NCBI GenBank assembly: GCA_028292745.1
Contig: JAQGLT010000002.1
Coordinates: 1 to 64,000, forward strand
DNA from: Polaromonas sp.
GTDB lineage: Bacteria; Pseudomonadota; Gammaproteobacteria; Burkholderiales; Burkholderiaceae_C
Length of the DNA: 64,000 bases
Direction: 5' to 3'
Of the stretch, positions 10,090 through 21,170 are shown in pieces. Both the position numbers and the translations under genes were made by a program. Each line of letters starts with the position of its first letter. The stretch's first letter is position 1. The notes beneath the pieces are model-generated. The model was given only the letters and a program-made list of their open reading frames with translations, had not been told where the DNA came from and made no database searches.

Positions 10090-12096
10090 ATGAATCTTGC
10101 TTTTGAAGTCAATGAAGCTTTTTCTTCCCAGGGGATACTGTCGCAGCACATAGAAAATTTTGTGCCGCGCAACGGCCAGATTGAAATGGCGCTGGCTGTG
10201 ACGCATGCGATAGAGGAAGGGCGTTCTCTTGTGGTCGAGGCCAGTACTGGTATAGGAAAAACCTTTTCCTATTTGGTGCCCGCCCTTTTAAGTAGCGAAC
10301 GCGTTCTTATTTCCACCGCTACCAAAGCTCTTCAAGACCAGTTGTTTGGCAGCGACTTGCCGCGCTTGGTAGATGCATTTAACCTACCTGTGCGTATCGC
10401 TTTGCTCAAAGGACGCACGAGCTATTTATGCCTTTATCGGCTAGAAACGGCGCGCCAAGAAACATATTATTCAAACGATTTATCGGCACGCGCTCTTTCG
10501 AAGGTAGAGCAGTGGTCCCAAGTCACCAAAACTGGTGATTTGGCCGAACTAGGGGGGCTTGATGAGCGGTCACCCATTATTCCGTTTATAACCTCAACAA
10601 AAGACAATTGTCTGGGCTCACAATGCCCGCGTGTTCGTGCTTGTCATGTCAACTTAGCGCGCAGGGAAGCAATGGCGGCCGATGTGGTCGTTATCAACCA
10701 TCACCTTTTTTTCGCGGATCTTGCTGTTCGTGAGTCGGGTGTGGCTGAACTGCTACCTTCTGTACGGATTGTTATTTTCGATGAAGCACATCAATTAAAC
10801 GAAACAGGGGTGCAGTTCTTAGGAAATAACCTGTCTACCGGTCAGATGTTGGACTTCTGTAGCGATGTTTTGATTGTTGTGGTGCAACTGGCGCGTGGCT
10901 TAATGAATTGGCATGAGATTGTTGGTGCTATGGAAAAAGCGACGCGTGACTTGCGTAAGTCTGCAGACCATCTTTTTCTTGGAACCAAGCTCCGCTGGAC
11001 CGGTAGCATACCTGAAGGTTTAGTTGATGAAGTATGGGAACAAGCGTTACAGGCAGCTCATGTAACCTGTTTACAGGTTTGTGCCGCACTTGATACTGTC
11101 AGCCAAAGTGCACCCGATTTTGTCCGACTTCACGAGCGAGGTCTGCGCTTGGCTGATCGTATGGAAAGTTTCGCCCATCCAGGGAAACCGGGCTTTGTGC
11201 GTTGGGTTGATGTGGGAACACAGCTACGGCTGGTCGAGTCTCCAGTAAATATTTCCAGTGCAGTGAAAAGCAAAATGCTTAGCGCTTCCCCAGGCGCGGT
11301 TAAATCCTGGATTTTTACCTCTGCCACATTAGGCGATGATGAGAAACTTAGTTGGTTTACTCAGCCCTGTGGTTTGGAGGATGCCAAGGTGTTGCGGATT
11401 GGAAGTCCCTTTGATTACGAACGTCAGGCCGCTCTGTATGTTCCTCCTGATTTTCCAAAACCAGGTAATGTTGCTCATCCTGGCAAAGTCGCAGAATGCG
11501 CGGCCATCTGGGCAAGTCAATTGTGTGGACGCACAATGATCTTAACCACGACCTTGCATGCCTTGAGAGTAATAGGTGACAAGCTTCAATCCGTGTTTGA
11601 AAATTCGGGGCAATTGCAGGTGCTTGTGCAAGGTAGTATGCCAAAACGCGCTTTGATTGAGCGTTTCCGTGAAGGCGCATCATTGGGCCGCCAGGGTTGT
11701 ATTCTTGTCGGTTCAGCATCCTTCTGGGAAGGTATTGACTTGCCCGGCGACGTGCTTCAACTTCTTATTATTGACAAGATACCATTTCCTCCACCCACCG
11801 ACCCGCTGGCTGAGGCACGGTCATGTCTGCTAGAGACTGAGGGCCGGAGTCCGTTTATTCATTACTTTTTACCCGAAGCTGCTGTCGCGCTCAAGCAGGG
11901 CGCTGGACGTCTCATACGCCGAGAAACAGATCAGGGTGTTCTCGTGGTCTGCGACAATCGCCTTGTGTCCATGGGCTATGGACGGCGATTGCTGAAGGCG
12001 TTGCCTCCTATGCAGCGGCTTGCTTCAGATGCAGAATTAATGAACAGACTAATCAGATTTACCAAAACTTGTACCAAGGATTGTCTGCAGCCTTAA
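10090..12096 (+). CDS. ATP-dependent DNA helicase, DinG/YoaA (XPD-like) family
   Basis: EASTGIGKTFSYLVPALL Walker A, Fe-S cysteines CLGSQCPRVRAC, DEAH box, GRLIRRETDQGVLVVCDNR. Confidence 0.92.
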   Translation: MNLAFEVNEAFSSQGILSQHIENFVPRNGQIEMALAVTHAIEEGRSLVVEASTGIGKTFSYLVPALLSSERVLISTATKALQDQLFGSDLPRLVDAFNLPVRIALLKGRTSYLCLYRLETARQETYYSNDLSARALSKVEQWSQVTKTGDLAELGGLDERSPIIPFITSTKDNCLGSQCPRVRACHVNLARREAMAADVVVINHHLFFADLAVRESGVAELLPSVRIVIFDEAHQLNETGVQFLGNNLSTGQMLDFCSDVLIVVVQLARGLMNWHEIVGAMEKATRDLRKSADHLFLGTKLRWTGSIPEGLVDEVWEQALQAAHVTCLQVCAALDTVSQSAPDFVRLHERGLRLADRMESFAHPGKPGFVRWVDVGTQLRLVESPVNISSAVKSKMLSASPGAVKSWIFTSATLGDDEKLSWFTQPCGLEDAKVLRIGSPFDYERQAALYVPPDFPKPGNVAHPGKVAECAAIWASQLCGRTMILTTTLHALRVIGDKLQSVFENSGQLQVLVQGSMPKRALIERFREGASLGRQGCILVGSASFWEGIDLPGDVLQLLIIDKIPFPPPTDPLAEARSCLLETEGRSPFIHYFLPEAAVALKQGAGRLIRRETDQGVLVVCDNRLVSMGYGRRLLKALPPMQRLASDAELMNRLIRFTKTCTKDCLQP

Positions 12097-12883
12097 AACC
12101 TTTACTGATGTAAAGACTTTGCGGATAGGTATTTTCCATGATACGGCGTGCATCATCTCGCAATTCTGTCATGCCTAGCGCATCGTATGATTTGTAGAGG
12201 ATGAAGGTCGCTTCTTCGAGTGCCGGGCCGTCTCGGTAGTCGGCAATCGCGCTTTGGGCACGATTGATGGCAGCTACGTAGGCACCTCGCGAATAATAGT
12301 ACCGAGCAACATGAACCTCTGATTGAGCCAACGAATTGACAATGTAGTTCATACGCAGGCGCGCATCGGGTGTATAGCGCGACTCTGGAAAGCGGGCAAC
12401 CAACTCCTTAAAAGATTCGAACGATTCCTTGGCTGCATTCTGGTCGCGTTCGGATAAATCCTGACGCGAGATAAATCCAAAAATTCCCAAGTTGTCATTG
12501 AAGTTAACCAGTCCTCTAAGGTAAAGGGCATAGTCCATGGCAGGGCTCGCAGGATGAAGCCGCATGAAACGGTTCAGCGTAGCGACAGCTTTGGCTTGTT
12601 CACCCCCTTTATACTGGGCATATGCTTTATCAAGCTGGGCTTGTTGTGCCAGCGGTGTTCCTGCCGCGCGGCCCTCTAGCTTTTCATAGAGTGGAACTGC
12701 TTTGTCATAGGCTCCGGAACTTGCTTCGTCCTTGGCTTCGGCGTAAATCTTGTTCGGACTCCAAGTGGCGGTCTTGTCTGTTTCAGGTGTGGTTGAACAG
12801 CCAGAAACAAGAAATGTCCAGACGCAAACAGCTGCTACAAGCAGTGATGCTTTAGGAACATCCGATAACTTGGGTAAAAACAT
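12059..12883 (-). CDS. bamD: Outer membrane protein assembly factor BamD
   Basis: Lipobox VSGCSTTPE, TPR repeats, MDYALYLRGLVNF; convergent 38-nt overlap with the helicase. Confidence 0.92.
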   Translation of the reverse strand: MFLPKLSDVPKASLLVAAVCVWTFLVSGCSTTPETDKTATWSPNKIYAEAKDEASSGAYDKAVPLYEKLEGRAAGTPLAQQAQLDKAYAQYKGGEQAKAVATLNRFMRLHPASPAMDYALYLRGLVNFNDNLGIFGFISRQDLSERDQNAAKESFESFKELVARFPESRYTPDARLRMNYIVNSLAQSEVHVARYYYSRGAYVAAINRAQSAIADYRDGPALEEATFILYKSYDALGMTELRDDARRIMENTYPQSLYISKGFKAADNPWYKFW

Positions 12884-12900
12884 AGCAATCGACCTTATTG

Positions 12901-13935
12901 ATGACTGATTCAGAACTGAGAAAATTGATTATATCGGGCAGTCCTATCCCCGATATGCTGGCAGATGATGTACTGGACGAGGGTGAGGCGACCAGCGAAA
13001 CTGAGTTGCGCCATTTGAGCGTTCCAGTGGAGGGCCATGCAAGCCGCCTTGACAAGGCCTTGGCAGGCCTTGTACCGGAATTCTCTAGAAGTTATCTACA
13101 ACAGTTGATCGAGGCAGGCGCTGTATTGGTCAAAGGACGCGCAGCTCTCAAAACTTCTTTAAAGGTAAAAGCAGGCGATGACCTAACCATCGAACTGCGC
13201 CCAACACCCCAAAGTCAAGCCTTCAAACCGGAAGAGATGGCGCTGAACATCGTTTACCAAGACGACCATCTGCTTGTGATTAACAAGCCAGCCGGGTTGG
13301 TGGTTCATCCGGCACCCGGCAACTGGAGCGGAACTTTGCTCAACGGGTTGCTGGCATATGACCAACAGGCCGCATGTTTGCCTCGTGCCGGGATTGTTCA
13401 CCGGCTTGACAAAGACACCAGTGGTTTGATGGTGGTTGCACGCCAGCGCCGTACGATGGATGCGTTGGTTGGAATGATCGCAGCCCGTACTGTCAGCAGA
13501 GAATACATTGCGCTGGCGCATGGAAGTTGGGTAGGCGCCAAATCTTGCCAAGTAGAAGCTCCTATTGGGCGCGACCCTCGAAACCGCTTGCGTATGGCCG
13601 TTGTCGACTTGGGTAAAAATTCAGGCAAGACAGCCTCTACCGTGATTTCACTGCTGGAGAGCTCGGCCAAGCATTGCTTGGTCAAATGCAAACTGCATAC
13701 TGGACGTACTCATCAGATCCGTGTTCATATGGCCTTTTTAGGACATGCCTTGGTAGCGGATGTGTTGTATGGTGGTGCCATGGAGCATGGACTTCAGCGC
13801 CAGGGTCTTCATGCCTGCCGTCTTGCATTTGAGCACCCAGAAACAGGAACCCCAATGGAATTCAGGTCAGCTCCAGCGCAAGATTTACAAGAAGCAATGA
13901 CAAGTTTGGGCCTGCGATATAATCTGGCACTGTAG
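12901..13935 (+). CDS. rluD: 23S rRNA pseudouridine synthase RluD
   Basis: S4-like N-terminal domain and GIVHRLDKDTSGLMVVA catalytic motif. Confidence 0.95.
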   Translation: MTDSELRKLIISGSPIPDMLADDVLDEGEATSETELRHLSVPVEGHASRLDKALAGLVPEFSRSYLQQLIEAGAVLVKGRAALKTSLKVKAGDDLTIELRPTPQSQAFKPEEMALNIVYQDDHLLVINKPAGLVVHPAPGNWSGTLLNGLLAYDQQAACLPRAGIVHRLDKDTSGLMVVARQRRTMDALVGMIAARTVSREYIALAHGSWVGAKSCQVEAPIGRDPRNRLRMAVVDLGKNSGKTASTVISLLESSAKHCLVKCKLHTGRTHQIRVHMAFLGHALVADVLYGGAMEHGLQRQGLHACRLAFEHPETGTPMEFRSAPAQDLQEAMTSLGLRYNLAL

Positions 13936-14047
13936 TTTTCAGCTACCCGCAACTTAGCTCCCCTACTCAGGGATGAGTCCGCAATGAATGCAATGCGCTA
14001 CTAAAGCGCCTTCCAGCTTTCTTCTTGCCTTTTCGGAACAACGAATC

Positions 14048-14719
14048 ATGAATACGATGGATGCTAAACGCGTCCTCGAAACAGCCCTTGTTTGTACGCA
14101 GCAGCCGCTTACCTTGCGTGAATTAGGAGTGTTGTTTAACGGGGCTCTTGCTGCCGATAGCCTTAAGCTCATGCTTGGACAATTGCAGGAGGAATGGTCA
14201 GGTCGTGGCATGGAACTGGTGCATGTGTCAAGTGGATGGCGCTTTCAAAGCCGTCCTCACATGCGCGAATATCTCGACCGGCTCACTCCGGAGAAACCGC
14301 CGCGTTACAGCAGGGCAACCTTGGAAACCTTGGCCATCATTACTTACAGGCAACCGGTGACGCGAGGCGATATGGAAGATATTCGTGGCGTAACAATCAA
14401 TAGCTTGCTGCTCAAACAATTAGAGGATCGAGGCTGGATAGAGGTGATTGGTTATCGGGAAACCGTTGGCAGGCCAGCGCTGTACGCGACAACACGCCAG
14501 TTTCTCGATGATTTGGGTGTGGTGTCACTGGCGGAACTTCCTGCGGTCAGTACCACCCCTCAGCAGCCCGCCAAGATCGAACAAATGGAACTGGGAATGG
14601 CTGGGGCCACTGACAACAATGTCGCTTTCTTGTCCTCTAGCTTGAACTTTTCCGGAACTTTGGAGCATGTAGCCCCAACTGTCGATAAGAGTCCTGACCA
14701 TGACCCTGTTAGTTCCTAA
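14048..14719 (+). CDS. scpB: Segregation and condensation protein B
   Basis: [29 protein letters not shown] and [23 protein letters not shown] winged-helix motifs. Confidence 0.93.
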   Translation: MNTMDAKRVLETALVCTQQPLTLRELGVLFNGALAADSLKLMLGQLQEEWSGRGMELVHVSSGWRFQSRPHMREYLDRLTPEKPPRYSRATLETLAIITYRQPVTRGDMEDIRGVTINSLLLKQLEDRGWIEVIGYRETVGRPALYATTRQFLDDLGVVSLAELPAVSTTPQQPAKIEQMELGMAGATDNNVAFLSSSLNFSGTLEHVAPTVDKSPDHDPVSS

Positions 14720-14758
14720 GCCCGCAGGCCTGCCAGCCATACAAATGAAGATAAAAGC

Positions 14759-16342
14759 ATGAATTCACAACATTCTCCTGTTAACGATAGCTTGCCAAAA
14801 CCAAATAATGAGTCAAATATGGCTCTACCGCTTGATCCACCTGTGCAGCTAGCTCCCGATTTGATAGCAAAAGGCGTCACTGAAAAAGCTGTGTCATCGC
14901 CTTCAGGTGCCAGACGGAGTGGTGGGAAAGCGGCGGTTAATGCCATCCGGTTTGAAGATGTCGTCACTGGTCAGTTTGACGCTGATGAAGAGGATGTGGC
15001 GCTTGACTTGCCTAAGCGTGTGTTGTCGCCACAGCCAGAGACGCCCAAACTTCACAAAGTGCTGGCTCAAGCGGGATTGGGCTCTCGGCTGGAGATGGAG
15101 CAACTGATTTTGGAGGGGCGGATTTCAGTCAACGCCGAACCTGCACACATTGGACAACGCATTCAGTTTGGTGACACGGTCAAAGTCAATGGCAAACCCA
15201 TCAGGGTGCGGATTGATCCCCCGCCCCCGCGTGTGATTGCTTACCACAAGCCGGCTGGAGAAGTGGTAACGCATGATGATCCGCAAAACCGGCCGACTGT
15301 GTTTCGGCGCTTGCCCAAACTTTTTCAGGGCAAATGGCAGTCGGTTGGACGCCTCGATCTGAATACCGAGGGCCTGCTACTGCTCACGAGTTCCGGCGAA
15401 TTGGCAAACAAGCTGATGCATCCGCGCTTCGGTCTGGAGCGTGAATATGCCGTACGTGTGCTTGGTGCCCTGAATAATGAAGAAAAAAAGCGCTTGCTCG
15501 ACGGTGTAACCCTCGACGATGGCATAGCTCAGTTCGGATCAATCGAGGCAGGCGGCGGCGAGGGCGCCAACTGCTGGTATCGCGTTACTATTTCAGAGGG
15601 ACGCAACCGTGAAGTTAGGCGCATGTTTGAAGCTGTGGGGCATGCGGTAAGCCGCCTAATCCGCATTCGTTATGGCGCAATGGTGCTGCCGCGCGGATTG
15701 AAGAGGGGCGCCTTTGTTGAGCTTGATGAAAGCGATATCTTCGCGCTGACTAGCGCGGTAAGTCGGTCTGAAGCACGACCTGATCCCCGCAGAGAGGCTG
15801 GAAGCAACGGTAAATCTGAAAGCCTGGGAGGCGAAGACCCGCGCCGAGGTCCACGCAGAAATGATCGATCGCGCGCTGGCAGTGGGTGGGATCGCAATTC
15901 CGATCCAAGGCAAATTAGAGGCGTTCAATCAACAGACGATCTGCAGCCGCTAATCACTCACACAGATTTGCCACCGCGCGGCAATAGGCGATCTGGAAAC
16001 GGCGGAAGCGATCGCAGACAAGGTGGGTCCGTTAATAATCCGGGGGCCCGATTCGGTTCACCTCCTGCTGGCGGCGGCCCGCAAGGCTCAAAACGCCGGG
16101 AAGACCGCAGCCCCCGGTCCGATAAACTTGCTGGCGGCAAACAACCTGATCCGATGAAGACGTCATTTGGTTATATCGGGGCAGACACTTTTACAAGGCA
16201 ACGCCAAGATCAAGGCCAACGACGCGGTGGCAGTGGGAGCAATGTTGGAGGCTTAAGCGGAGGTGCACCGCGACGTGGAGGCAGCACGGGTGGAGGGCGC
16301 AATGGAGGAAACCGCGGTGGTGGCAGTGGCGGTAACCGTTGA
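14759..16342 (+). CDS. rluB: 23S rRNA pseudouridine synthase RluB-type with long Gly/Arg-rich C-terminal tail
   Basis: S4 domain, [45 protein letters not shown]-like tail. Confidence 0.92.
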   Translation: MNSQHSPVNDSLPKPNNESNMALPLDPPVQLAPDLIAKGVTEKAVSSPSGARRSGGKAAVNAIRFEDVVTGQFDADEEDVALDLPKRVLSPQPETPKLHKVLAQAGLGSRLEMEQLILEGRISVNAEPAHIGQRIQFGDTVKVNGKPIRVRIDPPPPRVIAYHKPAGEVVTHDDPQNRPTVFRRLPKLFQGKWQSVGRLDLNTEGLLLLTSSGELANKLMHPRFGLEREYAVRVLGALNNEEKKRLLDGVTLDDGIAQFGSIEAGGGEGANCWYRVTISEGRNREVRRMFEAVGHAVSRLIRIRYGAMVLPRGLKRGAFVELDESDIFALTSAVSRSEARPDPRREAGSNGKSESLGGEDPRRGPRRNDRSRAGSGWDRNSDPRQIRGVQSTDDLQPLITHTDLPPRGNRRSGNGGSDRRQGGSVNNPGARFGSPPAGGGPQGSKRREDRSPRSDKLAGGKQPDPMKTSFGYIGADTFTRQRQDQGQRRGGSGSNVGGLSGGAPRRGGSTGGGRNGGNRGGGSGGNR

Positions 16343-16364
16343 GCGGCTTATAAACATGCCATTT

Positions 16365-16396
16365 CGCAGGGCTGCTTCGAAAGCAGCAACCCTGCG
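16365..16396. other. Strong intergenic hairpin between rluB and ndk
   Basis: CGCAGG-GCTGCTT-CGA-AAGCAGC-AA-CCCTGCG: 7-bp inner perfect stem plus outer CGCAGG/CCTGCG; no following T-run. Confidence 0.6.
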
Positions 16397-16471
16397 GGTT
16401 AAAATCATGGGCTTTATTCAGATATTCGAATAATTTAAAAATCCTATAACTTTAAATCCCAAGGAAAATTT

Positions 16472-16897
16472 ATGGCTATCGAACGCACACTTTCAATCAT
16501 CAAACCAGATGCAGTCGCCAAGAATGTAATTGGGCAAATTTACGCACGTTTTGAAGCCGCTGGCCTGAAGGTTGTCGCAGCCAAAATGGTTCATCTTTCG
16601 CAAGGCGAGGCAGAGGCTTTTTATGCCGTGCATAAGGCACGTCCCTTCTTTAAAGATTTGGTTTCGTTCATGATTTCCGGTCCAGTCATGATCCAGGCGC
16701 TTGAAGGTGAGGGTGCGGTGTTGAAAAACCGTGACTTAATGGGTGCCACAGATCCCAAGAAAGCCGATGCCGGTACGATTCGCGCTGACTTCGCTGACAG
16801 CATCGATGCCAATGCCGTTCATGGCTCTGATGCTGTCGAAACTGCCAAGGAAGAAATCGCCTTCTTCTTTGCGGGTCTGAACGTTTACTCGCGCTGA
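16472..16897 (+). CDS. ndk: Nucleoside diphosphate kinase
   Basis: [40 protein letters not shown]. Confidence 0.98.
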   Translation: MAIERTLSIIKPDAVAKNVIGQIYARFEAAGLKVVAAKMVHLSQGEAEAFYAVHKARPFFKDLVSFMISGPVMIQALEGEGAVLKNRDLMGATDPKKADAGTIRADFADSIDANAVHGSDAVETAKEEIAFFFAGLNVYSR

Positions 16898-16976
16898 TGA
16901 GCTTCTTCCCCATGCTTTGCCACCCCTTGTCCGGGTCGTCGCTCGCGTGGGACGACTCAGGATATCGCACGCTGCG

Positions 16977-18125
16977 ATGACCACCAACCTTCTTGACTTC
17001 GACCTGGAAGGCTTGGCTGCTTTTTGTGAGCAGCTTGGGCAAAAGCGCTTTCGTGCAACCCAATTGTTCCGCTGGATTCACCAAAAGGGCGCAGCGGATT
17101 TTGAGCAGATGACCGATCTGGCAAAGGCATTGCGGGAAAAGCTAAGCCTGTTTGCACACGTTCAAGGGCTTAGGGTCATATCCCGCCACGATTCGTCTGA
17201 CGGCACCATCAAGTGGCTGTTTGATGTCGGCGCCGGAGATGTCATCGAAACCGTTTTTATTCCTGAAGCCGATCGAGGCACCTTGTGCATTTCATCCCAG
17301 GCGGGCTGTGCTGTTGGGTGCCGATTTTGTTCTACCGGCCATCAAGGCTTTAGCCGCAACCTTACGACCGGTGAAATCATTTCTCAGTTGTGGTTTGCGG
17401 AGCATTTCCTTCGTAAACATCTGGGTCGCGACGAGCGCATCATTTCCAACATTGTCATGATGGGCATGGGGGAGCCTTTGCAGAATTACGCCCAACTGCT
17501 GCCGGCGCTCAAAGTCATGCTGGATGACCATGGGTACGGCTTGTCCCGACGCCGCGTTACTGTGTCAACATCTGGTGTTGTACCCATGATGGACCGTCTT
17601 GCCCGGGATTGTCCGGTGGCGCTGGCCGTTTCGCTGCATGCGCCACACGATGCGTTGCGTGATAACTTGGTGCCGCTGAACAAGAAATACCCCATCGCTG
17701 AATTACTAGACGCTTGCATTCGTTACCAGTCGGCCGCGCCACGCGATTTCATTACCTTTGAATACTGCATGCTGCATGGGGTCAATGATCAGCCCGAACA
17801 TGCGCGTCAGTTGGTGGCGCTCATGAAAGCCCATGCGGCAGCAGGGCTATCTTGCAAATTCAATCTCATTCCTTTTAATCCCTTTCCAGCTTCTGGGTTG
17901 ATATGTTCCGAAATGCCTCAGGTCATGGCATTTGCCAGGGTATTGATTGAAGCAGGCATTGTTACCACTGTGCGTAAAACCCGGGGTGATGATATCGATG
18001 CGGCCTGTGGCCAGCTGGCTGGCGATGTTCAGGACCGTACTGGTGTGGGCCAACGCATGGCTGCACAACGGCAGGGCATGCTGGGCGGTATCAAGGTGGT
18101 GGTTGTTAAGGGAACGACAGTATGA
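16977..18125 (+). CDS. rlmN: Dual-specificity 23S rRNA/tRNA adenine C2 methyltransferase RlmN
   Basis: Radical [14 protein letters not shown] motif, GMGEPLQNY. Confidence 0.97.
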   Translation: MTTNLLDFDLEGLAAFCEQLGQKRFRATQLFRWIHQKGAADFEQMTDLAKALREKLSLFAHVQGLRVISRHDSSDGTIKWLFDVGAGDVIETVFIPEADRGTLCISSQAGCAVGCRFCSTGHQGFSRNLTTGEIISQLWFAEHFLRKHLGRDERIISNIVMMGMGEPLQNYAQLLPALKVMLDDHGYGLSRRRVTVSTSGVVPMMDRLARDCPVALAVSLHAPHDALRDNLVPLNKKYPIAELLDACIRYQSAAPRDFITFEYCMLHGVNDQPEHARQLVALMKAHAAAGLSCKFNLIPFNPFPASGLICSEMPQVMAFARVLIEAGIVTTVRKTRGDDIDAACGQLAGDVQDRTGVGQRMAAQRQGMLGGIKVVVVKGTTV

Positions 18126-18934
18126 AGAGCATTTATAGCGCGTTAAGTATGTCTTGCGCCGTTGCGATGCTGCTCGGCGGCTGCGCCAGCCAACAAGCTT
18201 TGGACGGAGCATATGGATCTGGAAATCCATCGGACCTGATAACCGAGTCTGATGAAACTGATCAACGTCGCCGTGCGCGCTTACGGGTAGAGCTTGCCAG
18301 CGGTTATTTTGAGCAAGGCCAGACCAAGGTTGCCTTGGATGAAATCAAGCAATCATTGGCGACTGATCCAAATTTTGTCGATGCTTATAACCTGCGGGGG
18401 CTGGTTTATATGCGACTGAACGATATTCCACTCGCAGAAGACAGTTTTCGCCGCGCATTGGCAATCAATTCACGTGACGCAAGCGTGGCGCATAACTACG
18501 GCTGGCTGCTTTGCCAGCAATCCCGCTATCCAGAGTCATTCAAGCTGTTTGCTCAGGCAATAGCCAACCCGACCTACACTGAAAAACCCAAAGCATTGAT
18601 GGCGCTGGGCGTATGCCAGATGCGTGCTGGTCAGCCAGTAGAGGCTGAACAAAGCCTGATGCATGCGTATGAACTGGATGCAGGTAATCCGGTAACGGGT
18701 TATAACCTGTCGAAGCTGCTGTATGCGCGTGGTGATTTAACACGTGCCCAGTTCTATATCCGTCGTTTGAATAACAGTGAACTCGCGAATGCCCAGACAC
18801 TTTGGCTGGGGATTAAAACCGAGCGAAAACTGAATGATCAGGAGGCCGTTCAGCAGTTGGCCAGCCAGCTGAAAAAACGCTTTTCTCAGTCTCCCGAGGC
18901 TGCTGCGTATGAAAAGGGTTTGTTCAATGAGTGA
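18122..18934 (+). CDS. pilF: Type IV pilus biogenesis/stability lipoprotein PilF (TPR)
   Basis: Lipobox LLGGCAS, TPR repeats, position between rlmN and rodZ. Confidence 0.88.
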   Translation: MKSIYSALSMSCAVAMLLGGCASQQALDGAYGSGNPSDLITESDETDQRRRARLRVELASGYFEQGQTKVALDEIKQSLATDPNFVDAYNLRGLVYMRLNDIPLAEDSFRRALAINSRDASVAHNYGWLLCQQSRYPESFKLFAQAIANPTYTEKPKALMALGVCQMRAGQPVEAEQSLMHAYELDAGNPVTGYNLSKLLYARGDLTRAQFYIRRLNNSELANAQTLWLGIKTERKLNDQEAVQQLASQLKKRFSQSPEAAAYEKGLFNE

Positions 18935-19880
18935 GGATGAAGCTGTACAGGAGGCACGGCCTGCTGCAAGGACTGTTGAAACCATCACTCGTTTGAATCA
19001 AGGCGGAGTTACGCAGCAAAATACCCCTGGTGCAATGCTCCGCGAGGCCAGGCAGTCTCAGGGACTCGAGCTTGCCACGCTAGCTGATTTACTCAAGGTA
19101 TCCGTATCAAAGCTCAAGGCATTGGAGCAAAATCAGTTGGAGCTATTGCCTGACCCCGTCTTTTGCAGAGCACTGGCTTCGAGCATATGTCGAATTCTAA
19201 AACTGGACCCGGCGCCTGTCCTTGGGCAGTTACCTGCCATCACAGCCAAGGTAATGTCACAAGATAGAGGAATCAATACACCATTTCGTGCCCGAAGCGC
19301 CAGAGGGGCTGCATTTTTGTGGTGGCATGTTTCACGGCCTGCTGTTTTAGTGGGCCTTACCTTGATGCTGGCTGCACTGATCTTGATTTTCCTGCCTTTC
19401 ATTCAACAAGAAATTGCGAGATACCGGCTCGGGCAGGGTGGCTCCATCCAAAGTGGCTTGGTAGAGCCTGCTTCGGTCATCACTTCCGTACCTTCCGCAT
19501 CTCCTGGGATGGAAGTCATCAACGATGCTTCCGATGCCGCTTCTGCTAGCTCCTCACGTCCGCTCGCCCCTGCTGAAGTTGCTGCCTTCGTCTCGACTCC
19601 TGCCACTTCATTTTCTGCTTCCACTACTGCAGAAGCTATTTCCCTCATCAACTTCAATGCCAAGGGCGAATGCCGTATCAAGGTGACGGACGCGAAAGGG
19701 TTGGTGGTGCTGGACCGTGCTTTTCATCCGGGAGAGTCTACCGGCCTATCCGGCGCATTGCCACTGCCATTGACGGTGGTGATTAACCGTCCCGATGCGG
19801 TGCAGGTACAAGTGCGTGGACATGCATTTGCATTAAGTGGTTTGAGTAAAAACAATGTTGCGCGATTCGAGGTGAAATAG
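18927..19880 (+). CDS. rodZ: RodZ-like helix-turn-helix/transmembrane/DUF4115 protein
   Basis: N-terminal HTH ([30 protein letters not shown]), one TM segment, C-terminal DUF4115-like region. Confidence 0.88.
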   Translation: MSEDEAVQEARPAARTVETITRLNQGGVTQQNTPGAMLREARQSQGLELATLADLLKVSVSKLKALEQNQLELLPDPVFCRALASSICRILKLDPAPVLGQLPAITAKVMSQDRGINTPFRARSARGAAFLWWHVSRPAVLVGLTLMLAALILIFLPFIQQEIARYRLGQGGSIQSGLVEPASVITSVPSASPGMEVINDASDAASASSSRPLAPAEVAAFVSTPATSFSASTTAEAISLINFNAKGECRIKVTDAKGLVVLDRAFHPGESTGLSGALPLPLTVVINRPDAVQVQVRGHAFALSGLSKNNVARFEVK

Positions 19881-21154
19881 TGCAAGACCCTCTTCCTATA
19901 GATTCTGCCGTCCCCACAGCACATCATTCTCTCCAGTCCCGGATTGTTTGGGGTTCACGTGTGGTCACGGTGGGTGGCGATGCGCCAGTACGCGTCCAGT
20001 CCATGACCAATACCGATACCGTGGATGCAATTGGCACTGCGATTCAGGTCAAGGAGCTTGCTTTGGCAGGCTCTGAGATGGTTCGCATCACGGTCAATAC
20101 GCCAGAGGCAGCAGCAGCAGTCCCCTATGTGCGTGAGCAACTTGATCGCATGGGCATTGATGTACCGCTGATTGGCGACTTTCACTACAACGGCCACCGT
20201 CTGCTAACCGATTACCCCGCCTGCGCTCAGGCGCTGTCAAAGTACCGCATCAATCCTGGCAACGTAGGCAAAGGCAATAAACGCGACATGCAGTTTGGCC
20301 AGATGATTGAAGCAGCGATGCGCTGGAACAAGGTTGTCCGGATTGGGGTGAACTGGGGAAGTCTCGACCAGGCACTGCTTGCCAGCTTGATGGATGAAAA
20401 CAATGCGCGTACCACGCCTTGGAACGCCAGGCAGGTGATGTATGAGGCATTAATTACCTCCGCCCTTGATTCTGCTCGTCGTGCTGAAGAAATGGGGCTG
20501 CAGCGCGATCAAATCATCCTGTCGTGCAAGGTCAGTGGTGTGCAAGACCTGATTTCTGTTTACCGTGCATTGTCCAAACGTACTGACCATGCCCTTCATC
20601 TGGGGTTGACTGAGGCTGGCATGGGCACCAAGGGGACAGTGGCATCGGCCACAGCGCTTTCAGTCCTGCTGCAGGAAGGCATTGGCGACACCATTCGCGT
20701 CTCTTTAACTCCCCAGCCAGGCGAGGCCCGCACACAGGAAGTGGTCATTGCTTCCGAGATCTTGCAGTCCTTGGGCTTGCGTACTTTTGTTCCCAGCGTG
20801 ACGGCCTGCCCCGGCTGTGGCCGCACCACCAGCACCACGTTCCAGGAACTGGCCAAGCAGATCGATGACTTTTTGAGGGCACAAATGCCGGTCTGGCGCG
20901 AGCAATATCCAGGTGTTGAGGGGCTCCGGGTAGCTGTGATGGGTTGCATTGTCAATGGCCCTGGCGAAAGCAAGCATGCCGACATCGGTATCAGCTTGCC
21001 GGGTTCTGGCGAAGCGCCGGCTGCACCGGTATTTATCGATGGCGAAAAAAGACTGACCTTGCGCGGTGACAACATTGCACAGGAATTCCAAGTCATCGTT
21101 GAAAACTACATTGAAAAACGCTTTGGCATGCAAATTGTTGCCCAAGATTCTTGA
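19880..21154 (+). CDS. ispG: 4-hydroxy-3-methylbut-2-en-1-yl diphosphate synthase
   Basis: [42 protein letters not shown] Fe-S motifs. Confidence 0.97.
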   Translation: MQDPLPIDSAVPTAHHSLQSRIVWGSRVVTVGGDAPVRVQSMTNTDTVDAIGTAIQVKELALAGSEMVRITVNTPEAAAAVPYVREQLDRMGIDVPLIGDFHYNGHRLLTDYPACAQALSKYRINPGNVGKGNKRDMQFGQMIEAAMRWNKVVRIGVNWGSLDQALLASLMDENNARTTPWNARQVMYEALITSALDSARRAEEMGLQRDQIILSCKVSGVQDLISVYRALSKRTDHALHLGLTEAGMGTKGTVASATALSVLLQEGIGDTIRVSLTPQPGEARTQEVVIASEILQSLGLRTFVPSVTACPGCGRTTSTTFQELAKQIDDFLRAQMPVWREQYPGVEGLRVAVMGCIVNGPGESKHADIGISLPGSGEAPAAPVFIDGEKRLTLRGDNIAQEFQVIVENYIEKRFGMQIVAQDS

Positions 21155-21170
21155 TGCCACGCCTGAAAAA

